A DNA stretch of 13,598 bases from NCBI GenBank assembly GCA_946482045.1, contig CAMLPZ010000097.1, forward strand, positions 1-13,598, read 5' to 3'. Position 1 is the first letter of the stretch. Every line of letters begins with the position of its first letter. This document shows, one piece after another, positions 6,404 to 12,375 of this stretch. The translations under genes and the position numbers were made by a program. The DNA comes from an uncultured Asticcacaulis sp. (lineage in GTDB: Bacteria; Pseudomonadota; Alphaproteobacteria; Caulobacterales; Caulobacteraceae). The notes beneath the pieces were generated by a model that searched no databases, had not been told where the DNA came from, and saw only the letters and a program-made list of their open reading frames with translations.

Positions 6404-7348
6404 ATGAAAAAGCTCGCTGAAAAAATCTGGTTCAATGGCCAAGTCATCAACTGGGAAGACGCGCAGATCCACGTCCTGACCCACGCGCTGCACTATGGCA
6501 CCTCCGTGTTCGAAGGCATCCGCTGCTACGACACGCCGAACGGCCCGGTCGGCTTCCGCCTGGGCGACCACCTGCGTCGTCTGGAAGACTCCGCCCGCAT
6601 CTACGGTTTTGTCATCCCCTTCACCCTGGAACAGATGATCCAGGCGTCGAAGGACATCATCAAGGCCAACAATCTGAAAAGCGCCTACTGGCGTCCGATC
6701 GCCTTCCTGGGCGAATGCGGTATGGGCGTGACGCCGAAGCCCGAAAACGTCTCGGTCGACGTCGCCATCGCCGCCTTCCCCTGGGGCGCCTACCTCGGCG
6801 AAGAAGGCCTGACCAAGGGCGTCGACGTCTGCGTCTCGTCGTGGAATCGCGCCGCGCCGAACACCATCCCGGTCCTGGCCAAGGCCGGCGGCAACTACCT
6901 GTCGTCCTACCTGATCGGCAAGGAAGCCCGTTCGCGCGGCTATGTCGAAGGCATCGGCCTGGGCGTCAACGGCCTGATCTCCGAAGGCGCCGGTGAAAAC
7001 CTGTTCGTCATGATGAACGGCAAGATCTACACGCCGCCGGTCGCGGCTTCGATCCTGGGCGGCATTACCCGCGACACCATCATCAAGCTGGCTAAGGCCG
7101 ACGGCATTGAAGTCCTGGAGCAGGACCTGCCGCGCGAGATGCTGTACCTGGCCGATGAAATCTTCATGACCGGCACGGCGGCGGAAATCACTCCGATCCG
7201 CAGCGTCGACGACATCCCTGTCCGCGCCAATGGCCGCGGCAAGATCACCGCCCGTTTGCAGACCCTGTTCCATGGTCTGTTCAACGGCACGACCGAAGAC
7301 CGTTTCGGCTGGCTCGATCCGATCGACGCCACCGTTCCGGCGGAATAA
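6404..7348 (+). CDS. ilvE: Branched-chain amino acid aminotransferase
   Basis: PLP-dependent fold type IV (class IV) transaminase that makes Val, Leu and Ile from their 2-keto acids with glutamate. At 314 residues it is close to E. coli IlvE (309). Motifs are IWFNGQVINWEDAQIHVLTH (8-27), YGTSVFEGIRCY (31-42), the PLP lysine Lys160 in LAKAGGNYLSSYLIG, NGLISEGAGENLFV, and LADEIFMTGTAAEITPIR near the C-terminus. The protein ends with EDRFGWLDPI. ATG 6404 (MKKLAEK) fits the family start. It lies 195 nt after ilvM, behind a structured spacer, and upstream of a repeat element and leuC. Confidence 0.97.
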   Translation: MKKLAEKIWFNGQVINWEDAQIHVLTHALHYGTSVFEGIRCYDTPNGPVGFRLGDHLRRLEDSARIYGFVIPFTLEQMIQASKDIIKANNLKSAYWRPIAFLGECGMGVTPKPENVSVDVAIAAFPWGAYLGEEGLTKGVDVCVSSWNRAAPNTIPVLAKAGGNYLSSYLIGKEARSRGYVEGIGLGVNGLISEGAGENLFVMMNGKIYTPPVAASILGGITRDTIIKLAKADGIEVLEQDLPREMLYLADEIFMTGTAAEITPIRSVDDIPVRANGRGKITARLQTLFHGLFNGTTEDRFGWLDPIDATVPAE

Positions 7349-7371
7349 GTACCGGGTTCGGACGTAAAGAA

Positions 7372-7550
7372 CCCCACCACCCCGACGCTAAGGCGTCGCG
7401 GTCCCCCTCCCCAGCCTAGGCGGCAGCCAAAGTGGGGAGGAAAAATGCAGGAGCGCTTCCTTCATACCTCCCCAGCTTGCTGGGGAGGGGGACCGCACGA
7501 GACAGCGCTTTGGCTGCCGCCGAGGTCGCTGACGAGATGTGGTGGTGGGG
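7372..7550. repeat. Composite palindromic intergenic repeat, copy 3
   Basis: Lies between ilvE and leuC. Three inverted pairs are visible: CCCCACCACC (7372-7381) with 7541-7550; an 18-bp perfect pair 7398-7415/7479-7496 (GCGGTCCCCCTCCCCAGC); and a 14-bp pair 7419-7432/7508-7521 (GGCGGCAGCCAAAG). Local hairpins are GACGC-TAAG-GCGTC (7384-7397), CCTCCCCA/TGGGGAGG (7406-7440) and the nearly loopless CCTCCCCAGC-TT-GCTGGGGAGG (7468-7489). The 18- and 14-bp pairs are crossed rather than nested, so the element seems assembled from two units. It shares GCGGTCCCCC with copy 2. Any frame crossing it is repeat-derived. Confidence 0.75.
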
Positions 7551-7592
7551 GCCTTTGTTCCGCACCGACATTGATTGAAAGCCGAGAGACCG

Positions 7593-9002
7593 ATGCCCAA
7601 GTCGTTGTTTGAAAAAGTGTGGGACGCCCACGTCGTGGAGCCGGAAGGGGCCGACAAGCCCGCCGTTCTCTATATCGACCTGCACCTCGTCCACGAAGTC
7701 ACCAGCCCGCAGGCGTTTTCCGAGCTGGACGCGCGCGGCCTGAAGGTCCGCCGTCCGGATCGGACCTTCGCCACACTCGATCACTCGATTCCGACCCTGC
7801 GCCCCGACGCCGAAGGCAACCGCCCCTACGTCACCGCCCAGGCCAAGAAGCAGGTCGAAACGCTGGAAGCCAATGCTGCCAAGAACGGCGTCCGCCTGTT
7901 CGGCTATGACGCCGAAAACCGCGGCGTCGTCCACGTCATCGGGCCGGAAATGGGCCTGACCCAGCCGGGCTTCACCGTCGTCTGCGGCGACAGCCACACC
8001 TCGACCCACGGCGCCTTCGGCTGCATCGCCTTCGGCATCGGCACCTCGGAAGTCGGCCACGTCCTGGCCACCCAGTGCCTGGCCCAGCGCAAGCCCAAGA
8101 CCATGCGCATCAATATCACGGGCAAGCTCCAGCCGGGCGTCACCGGCAAGGACGTCGCCCTGACCGTCATCGCCACGCTCGGTTTCTCGGGCGGCACCGG
8201 CTACGCGCTGGAATATGCCGGCCCGGTCATCGAAGCGCTCGACATGGAAGGCCGCATGACGGTCTGCAACCTGTCGATCGAAGCCGGCGCCCGTTGTGGC
8301 ATGATCGCCCCCGACCAGAAGACAGTCGAATGGCTGCGCGGCCGCCAGTACGTGCCGCAAGGCGCCGCTTTTGACGAAGCGGCCAAGGGCTGGCTGGCCC
8401 TGGCGTCGGACGAAGGCGCTGTGTTCGACAAGGAAATCACCATCGATGGTTCGGCCATCGAACCCATGGCCACGTGGGGCACCTCGCCCGACCAGGGTGC
8501 CGCCATCGCCAAGGGCGTGCCCATGCCCAAGGGCGAGGACGACGAACGCGCGCTGAGGTACATGAAGTTCACCGGCGGTGAGAAGCGCGAGGCCGAAAAG
8601 GTCGACGTCGTCTTCATCGGTTCGTGCACCAACGGCCGCATGGCCGACCTGCGCGCCGCCGCCGCCATCATGAAGGGCCGCAAGGTCGCCGAAGGCGTCC
8701 GCGCCCTGATCGTTCCGGGTTCGGAATGGGTGCGCGTCGAAGCCGAAAAGGAAGGCCTGCACGAGATATTCCTGGCTGCCGGCGCTGAATGGCGTCTGCC
8801 GGGCTGTTCGATGTGCATCGCCATGAACGGCGACTTTGTCCTGCCGGGCCAACTGGCCGTCTCGACCTCCAACCGTAACTTCGAAGGCCGCCAGGGTCCG
8901 GGCTCGCGAACCGTGCTGGCCTCGCCGGCCACCGCGGCCGCTTCGGCCATCGCCGGCCACGTCGCCGATCCCCGTCAATTCATGGCTCTTGAGGAGGCTT
9001 GA
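7593..9002 (+). CDS. leuC: 3-isopropylmalate dehydratase, large subunit
   Basis: With LeuD it isomerises 2-isopropylmalate to 3-isopropylmalate via a [4Fe-4S] cluster, the second leucine-specific step. The start ATG 7593 ([15 protein letters not shown]) aligns with the family start, MAKTLYEKLFDAHVV in E. coli, and has a GAGA ribosome site. A TTG six codons upstream would add MKAERP, outside the usual length. The protein has 469 residues. Motifs are [44 protein letters not shown], and the cluster cysteines Cys345 (GSCTNGR), Cys405 and Cys408 ([10 protein letters not shown]), then [12 protein letters not shown] near the C-terminus. The ribosome site of leuD lies within its last codons, so leuC and leuD are coupled. 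Confidence 0.97.
   Translation: MPKSLFEKVWDAHVVEPEGADKPAVLYIDLHLVHEVTSPQAFSELDARGLKVRRPDRTFATLDHSIPTLRPDAEGNRPYVTAQAKKQVETLEANAAKNGVRLFGYDAENRGVVHVIGPEMGLTQPGFTVVCGDSHTSTHGAFGCIAFGIGTSEVGHVLATQCLAQRKPKTMRINITGKLQPGVTGKDVALTVIATLGFSGGTGYALEYAGPVIEALDMEGRMTVCNLSIEAGARCGMIAPDQKTVEWLRGRQYVPQGAAFDEAAKGWLALASDEGAVFDKEITIDGSAIEPMATWGTSPDQGAAIAKGVPMPKGEDDERALRYMKFTGGEKREAEKVDVVFIGSCTNGRMADLRAAAAIMKGRKVAEGVRALIVPGSEWVRVEAEKEGLHEIFLAAGAEWRLPGCSMCIAMNGDFVLPGQLAVSTSNRNFEGRQGPGSRTVLASPATAAASAIAGHVADPRQFMALEEA
8991..8997 (+). promoter_or_regulatory. leuD ribosome-binding site
   Basis: GAGGAGG lies inside the last codons of leuC, 10 nt ahead of ATG 9008. It decides the leuD start: the alternative TTG at 8999 would be only 1 nt from this motif. 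Confidence 0.7.
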
Positions 9003-9007
9003 TCCAC

Positions 9008-9598
9008 ATGTCCAACCAGGAACCCGTCAACACCTTCTCATCGCGCATCGTCGTCCTGCCCGAAGCCAATATCGACACGGACCAGATCATCCCCGCGCGC
9101 TTCCTGACGACCACGACCAAGGCCGGCCTGGGTAAGGTCGCGTTCAATGACTGGCGCTACAATGCCGACGGCTCCGACAAGCCGCACATCCTGAACACAA
9201 TCGACCCGACCGAGCACCGCGTCCTGGTCGGCGGCAACAATTTCGGCTGCGGATCGTCGCGCGAACACGCCCCGTGGGCGCTGATGGACTATGGCTTCAA
9301 GGCCGTCATCTCGACCGAAATCGCCGACATCTTCAAGTCGAACTGCCTGAAGAACGGCCTTCTGCCGATCGTCGTCGACAAGGCCGTGCACGACAAGCTG
9401 CTGGCCAACCCGCAACAGCGCGTCTCGATCGACCTGGAACAGAACAGCCTGACCCTGGAAGACGGCACCGTCATCACGTTTGAGATCGAAGCCTTTGCCC
9501 GCCAGTGCCTGCTGGAAGGCGTCGACGCCATGGGCTGGCTGCTGAAGCGCCTGCCCGATATCGAAAAGTTTGAACAATCGCACGGAAAGGCCGCGTAA
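9008..9598 (+). CDS. leuD: 3-isopropylmalate dehydratase, small subunit
   Basis: Small, swivel-domain subunit of isopropylmalate isomerase, partner of LeuC. With ATG 9008 it has 196 residues (E. coli 201). Recognisable stretches are LPEANIDTDQIIPARFL near the N-terminus, NDWRYN, and the signature NNFGCGSSREHAPWALMDYGFKAVIS. IADIFKSNCLKNGLLPIVV follows. The C-terminal part has GTVITFEIEAFARQCLLEGVDAMGW. It begins 5 nt after the leuC stop with a strong GAGGAGG site, and its stop shares one base with the leuB start (TAATG). Stoichiometric, coupled translation of leuC-leuD-leuB is implied. Confidence 0.97.
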   Translation: MSNQEPVNTFSSRIVVLPEANIDTDQIIPARFLTTTTKAGLGKVAFNDWRYNADGSDKPHILNTIDPTEHRVLVGGNNFGCGSSREHAPWALMDYGFKAVISTEIADIFKSNCLKNGLLPIVVDKAVHDKLLANPQQRVSIDLEQNSLTLEDGTVITFEIEAFARQCLLEGVDAMGWLLKRLPDIEKFEQSHGKAA

Positions 9599-10665
9599 TG
9601 GCAAGCTTCAACATCGTCGTCCTCCCCGGTGACGGCATCGGTCCCGAAGTCGCCGCCGCCGGCGTCAACGCACTGAAGACCATCGGCGACGTCTACGGCC
9701 ATACCTTCAACTTCGAAGAAAAGCGCATCGGCGGCATCGCCATCGACACCGACAACAACCCGTACCCGGAAGACACCGACCGCGCCTGTCTGGCGGCCGA
9801 TGCCGTGCTGCTGGGCGCTGTCGGCGGTCCGAAGTGGGACCTCGGCAAGCAGCGTCCGGAACAGGGCCTCTTGGCCGTCCGCAAGTCGCTGGGCCTGTTC
9901 GCCAACCTGCGTCCGATGGATGTCAAGGCGTCGCAGGTTCACCGCTCGCCGCTCAAGGCCGAAGTGGTCGAAGGCTCCGACATGCTGATCGTCCGCGAAC
10001 TGACCGGCGGTCTCTATTTCGGCAAGCAGACGCGCACCGAAACGCAGGCCATTGATGAATGCGTCTATACGGTCGCGGAAATCGAGCGCGTCGCCCGCGT
10101 CGCCTTCGACGCCGCGCGCAAGCGCCGCAACAAGGTGACCTCGGTCGACAAGGCCAATGTCATCGAGACCAGCCGCCTGTGGCGCGAGACGGTCATCCGC
10201 CTGCACCGCGAAGAATATAACGATGTCGAGCTGGAGCACGCCCTGGTCGACTCGATGGCCATGCACTTGGTCACCCGCCCGCGCTCGTTCGATGTCGTGG
10301 TGACCGAGAACATGTTTGGCGACATCCTGTCCGACCTGGCCTCGGTTCTGCCGGGCTCGATCGGCCTGCTGGGTTCGGCGTCGCTCGGCGCCACGGGCAA
10401 GGGTCTCTATGAGCCGATCCACGGCTCGGCGCCGGACATCGCCGGCAAGGACCTGGCCAACCCGATTGGCACGCTGAAGTCGGTCGCCATGATGCTGCGC
10501 TTCTCGCTGAACCTGATAACCGAAGCCGACGCGCTCGACGCGGCCATCGACGCCGTCGTCGAAAAGGGCGTACTGACGCGCGATTTGGGTGGCACGGCTT
10601 CGGGCTCGCAAGTCGCCCAGGCGATCAACGACCAGATCCGCGAAGCCGCATTGACCAACGCTTAA
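9598..10665 (+). CDS. leuB: 3-isopropylmalate dehydrogenase
   Basis: NAD-dependent oxidative decarboxylation of 3-isopropylmalate to 2-ketoisocaproate, the last leucine-specific step before IlvE. It has 355 residues. The N-terminus reads NIVVLPGDGIGPEVA. LGAVGGPKWD (~76-85), the substrate arginines around LRPMDVKAS and VRELTGGLYFG, and VTENMFGDILSDLASVLPGS with the metal-binding aspartates follow. The cofactor loop is HGSAPDIAGKDLANPIG. The ATG overlaps the leuD stop by one base. It is the last gene of the cluster, followed by a strong terminator. Confidence 0.97.
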   Translation: MASFNIVVLPGDGIGPEVAAAGVNALKTIGDVYGHTFNFEEKRIGGIAIDTDNNPYPEDTDRACLAADAVLLGAVGGPKWDLGKQRPEQGLLAVRKSLGLFANLRPMDVKASQVHRSPLKAEVVEGSDMLIVRELTGGLYFGKQTRTETQAIDECVYTVAEIERVARVAFDAARKRRNKVTSVDKANVIETSRLWRETVIRLHREEYNDVELEHALVDSMAMHLVTRPRSFDVVVTENMFGDILSDLASVLPGSIGLLGSASLGATGKGLYEPIHGSAPDIAGKDLANPIGTLKSVAMMLRFSLNLITEADALDAAIDAVVEKGVLTRDLGGTASGSQVAQAINDQIREAALTNA

Positions 10666-10710
10666 CGGCTCTTATCTAAAGTTTAGAGACCACCTCGCAA
10701 AGGTGAACTG

Positions 10711-10748
10711 GCCCCGGCAAGCTTAAAGCTTCCGGGGCTCTTTCTTTA
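10711..10748 (+). terminator. Intrinsic terminator of the leu genes
   Basis: GCCCCGG(C)AAGC pairs with GCTTCCGGGGC around TTAAA: eleven base pairs with one bulged C, followed by TCTTTCTTT. Two smaller stems precede it, TCTAAA-G-TTTAGA (10675-10687) and CACCT-CGCAA-AGGTG (10691-10705). It ends the plus-strand cluster where it meets the convergent yggU gene. Confidence 0.85.
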
Positions 10749-11012
10749 TGGGCTGAGCGTCTCGAACGACTCCACACCCTCGATCTCAAGGCATTTTAGC
10801 CGCGCCGTATCGCCCGCGATCAGGCTTATGCGCGACTTCGGCACTTTTAAAGTCTTGGCGATAAAGACGATCAAGGCGGCATTGGCCTGCCCTTCGATGG
10901 GCGCGGCGCGCACGCGTACTTTTAGGAAACGGCGGCCGTGTTCGTCCTCATCCCAGCCGTCGATGCGATCCACCGAAGCCTTGGGCGTCAGCCGGACGAA
11001 CAGCCGGCTCAC
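10746..11012 (-). CDS. yggU: DUF167 / YggU family protein (UPF0235)
   Basis: An 88-residue member of the DUF167 (UPF0235, YggU) family: small cytosolic alpha/beta proteins of undefined role. The family core is visible as VRLTPKAS (residues 6-13), LKVRVRAAPIEGQANAALIVFIAKTLKVPKSRISLIAGDTARLKCLEI (30-77). The start is GTG 11012, which overlaps the upstream yggT stop by 4 nt (GTGA), so the two are translationally coupled. yggT-yggU adjacency is common in proteobacteria. It is convergent with leuB across the shared terminator region. Confidence 0.9.
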   Translation of the reverse strand: MSRLFVRLTPKASVDRIDGWDEDEHGRRFLKVRVRAAPIEGQANAALIVFIAKTLKVPKSRISLIAGDTARLKCLEIEGVESFETLSP

Positions 11013-11326
11013 ATCGCGACGAGTTGCTTAAGGGCGATTTCGGCCGGATCTAGTAGATAGCCTTGGATACCTTGGACGACCAGGAAAGCAACTAGAAAGC
11101 TCAAATCAAGCCCCCCCACCGGAGGAATAAGGCGGCGGAACGGCTCAAGAATCGGTGCTGTGATGCGGTCAAGGATATCCAGTATGCGCCACATTGCGGG
11201 ATTACGCGTATTGATGACATTAAACGCCACCAGCCAGCTCAGGATGGCACTGACGATAAGCGCAAAAGTAATGAAGGAAAACAGGCCCCGGAGGATAAAG
11301 AAAATGAAGCCAATTATTTCTACCAT
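11009..11326 (-). CDS. yggT: YggT family membrane protein
   Basis: A 105-residue integral membrane protein of the YggT/CCB3-YggT family, proposed to act in cell-envelope or osmotic functions and not firmly defined. Two hydrophobic segments flank a loop: IIGFIFFILRGLFSFITFALIVSAILSWLVAF is split over residues 4-35, and LDLSFLVAFLVVQGIQGYLL lies at about 73-92. The family motif APILEPFRRLIPPVGGLDLS lies between them. The start is set at ATG 11326 (MVEIIGF) with AGGGG about 9 nt upstream. An in-frame GTG at 11353 would add nine residues but sits at the predicted transcription start. It overlaps yggU by 4 nt. Confidence 0.87.
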   Translation of the reverse strand: MVEIIGFIFFILRGLFSFITFALIVSAILSWLVAFNVINTRNPAMWRILDILDRITAPILEPFRRLIPPVGGLDLSFLVAFLVVQGIQGYLLDPAEIALKQLVAM

Positions 11327-11358
11327 GCCATCCGGCCCCTTTTTGCGAGTCACCTATG

Positions 11359-11386
11359 AATATAGGCATTTACGTAAAGCGTACAA
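11359..11386 (-). promoter_or_regulatory. Candidate promoter of yggT-yggU
   Basis: On the minus strand TTGTAC (11386-11381) and TATATT (11364-11359) are 16 bp apart. Transcription would start close to 11352, which supports the yggT start at 11326. Confidence 0.4.
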
Positions 11387-11598
11387 GTTAAGGACGGCTT
11401 ATTGATATGGCTTATAATTACCAAGGAAAATCAGGGGTGGGGTCCGGGCTATATCCGACTTGGGACACAATCAACACTCGAAGCTGCGCTCCTGCGCAAA
11501 AGCCATCAACGCATAGCACTACATGTCGCGTTCCGAAAATATCCGCGCTTCCTACTATCGGGACTTGCCCTGCGATCGACCTTAAACCGGTCTATTGC
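11387..11598. other. Non-coding, A+T-richer gap between the two yggT copies
   Basis: No credible gene is seen. Two plus-strand frames of 66-75 codons overlap here, but their translations are of low complexity, rich in Ser/Thr/Arg, and have no ribosome site. A 4-bp stem GCGC-AGGA-GCGC is the only obvious structure. Base composition is lower in G+C than the ilv/leu cluster. Confidence 0.4.
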
Positions 11599-11937
11599 CT
11601 AGCGAGAAACAAGAGGGACCAGCGCGAAATATGAAGGCAGAAGGTACAGCTGAGCAGCTTTGATTATCCAAAATCCAATCAAATAAGTGACCAGACTGGC
11701 AACGAAAAAGCTCAAGTCAACACCACCTGCCGACGGAATGAAGCGGCGGAATAATTCTGGGATAGGCGCGACAATACGATAAAGGAAATTGTGAATACGT
11801 CTTCCCAATGATCCACGCGTGTCAATAATTCTGAAAGCGACCAAGCAACTTAATATAGCGGTCAGAATCAACGCCCAGATAATCAGCGTACAAAGACCAT
11901 TCAGTAGAAAAAAGACTAACTCGATTACAGCAGCCAT
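11599..11937 (-). CDS. Second, diverged YggT family membrane protein
   Basis: A 112-residue paralogue of the neighbouring YggT. Shared stretches are ALIxxAILSxLVAF (residues 18-31), IxTR, APIxExFRRxIPxxGGxDLSF and VAxLV. It has two hydrophobic segments (about 3-32 and 75-101). The start is ATG 11937 (MAAVIELVFFLLNG) with GGGGGA 6 nt upstream; the frame continues open 36 codons upstream, but that extension is basic and unrelated to the family. Its DNA is clearly richer in A+T (a sampled 60 bases have about 42% G+C) than the first copy and the ilv/leu genes. This points to acquisition or rapid divergence rather than a recent tandem duplication. It has no yggU partner. Confidence 0.78.
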   Translation of the reverse strand: MAAVIELVFFLLNGLCTLIIWALILTAILSCLVAFRIIDTRGSLGRRIHNFLYRIVAPIPELFRRFIPSAGGVDLSFFVASLVTYLIGFWIIKAAQLYLLPSYFALVPLVSR

Positions 11938-12064
11938 GGCGCGTCCCCCGGTGCCCGATTTTCTTGTAGCTCGACATTTTAGCCGGGAATTCTCAGACCG
12001 CAACGCCGCTCCAAAGCGTGAGGCAGTTTTCGGATAAAGATGCACTGACCAAAGCCAACCAAGC

Positions 12065-12092
12065 TTGACAGGCCAGTCTCGTGGTTTAAAAG
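12065..12092 (+). promoter_or_regulatory. Candidate promoter of tRNA-Ala
   Basis: A consensus TTGACA (12065-12070) is followed after 16 bp by TAAAAG (12087-12092), a mediocre -10. The G+C-rich stretch GCGCTCCCGG after it resembles the discriminator of stringently controlled stable-RNA promoters. Confidence 0.45.
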
Positions 12093-12112
12093 GTGCGCTC
12101 CCGGATCGGAAT

Positions 12113-12188
12113 GGGGCTATAGCTCAGTTGGTAGAGCGCCTCGTTCGCAATGAGGAGGCCAGCGGTTCGAATCCGCTTAGCTCCACCA
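12113..12188 (+). tRNA. tRNA-Ala (anticodon CGC)
   Basis: A 76-nt cloverleaf. The acceptor stem is GGGGCTA/TAGCTCC, with the G3:U70 pair that marks alanine tRNAs. The D-arm is GCTC-AGTTGGTA-GAGC. The anticodon stem is CCTCG/TGAGG with loop TTCGCAA, so the anticodon is CGC, reading GCG. The T-arm is AGCGG-TTCGAAT-CCGCT. Discriminator A and an encoded CCA end the gene at 12188. All positions fit a functional tRNA. Confidence 0.95.
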
Positions 12189-12189
12189 T

Positions 12190-12205
12190 TCCGTCACGGA
12201 TTTTT
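12190..12205 (+). terminator. Possible terminator of tRNA-Ala
   Basis: TCCG-TCA-CGGA followed by five T. The stem is only 4 bp and it competes with a second pairing in which CCATTCCG (12186-12193) pairs with CGGAATGG upstream of the tRNA, so it is a weak call. Confidence 0.35.
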
Positions 12206-12375
12206 CTCGTCACTCAGCACTTGCTTACTCGTCCGCTCCTAAGCCTCGGAACGTGCGGACTATTCTCTGTGCATTGGCACGAAAGCCCAATCAGAGACTC
12301 TAGGGTTTAGACCAGCCCCCTGCACAATTCGGCCCCTGTTTGCGGAGACTCTGAGGAGTACTTGAGTTTTGGGAG
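12206..12375. other. Gap between tRNA-Ala and recombinase gene
   Basis: No gene is seen. The octamer GAGACTCT occurs twice in the same orientation (12294-12301 and 12345-12352), each containing a GACTC methylation-type site. No copy of the tRNA 3' end is present, so no attachment site for tRNA integration can be called here. Confidence 0.3.

Noticed and set aside
7446..7600. Possible leader peptide upstream of leuC beginning ATGCAGGAG
   Set aside because: The frame is made of the palindromic repeat, contains no run of Leu control codons, and no terminator follows.
7416..8978. 520-codon minus-strand open frame opposite leuC
   Set aside because: It is an exact antisense shadow of leuC caused by G+C-biased third positions. 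The product is of Gly/Asp/Ala-rich low complexity with no family match, and leuC is unmistakable.
9289..10611. 440-codon minus-strand open frame across leuD-leuB
   Set aside because: Antisense shadow of two well-conserved coupled genes, with no ribosome site and no recognisable domain.
11402..11634. Two small plus-strand frames between the yggT copies
   Set aside because: No ribosome site, low-complexity translations, and they partly overlap the end of the second yggT.
12065..12310. 81-codon plus frame over the tRNA
   Set aside because: It reads through a clear tRNA-Ala gene; coding is implausible.
12294..12352. Repeated GAGACTCT as attachment-site cores
   Set aside because: Eight bases is short, both copies are on the same side of the recombinase gene, and no second boundary is visible in the window.
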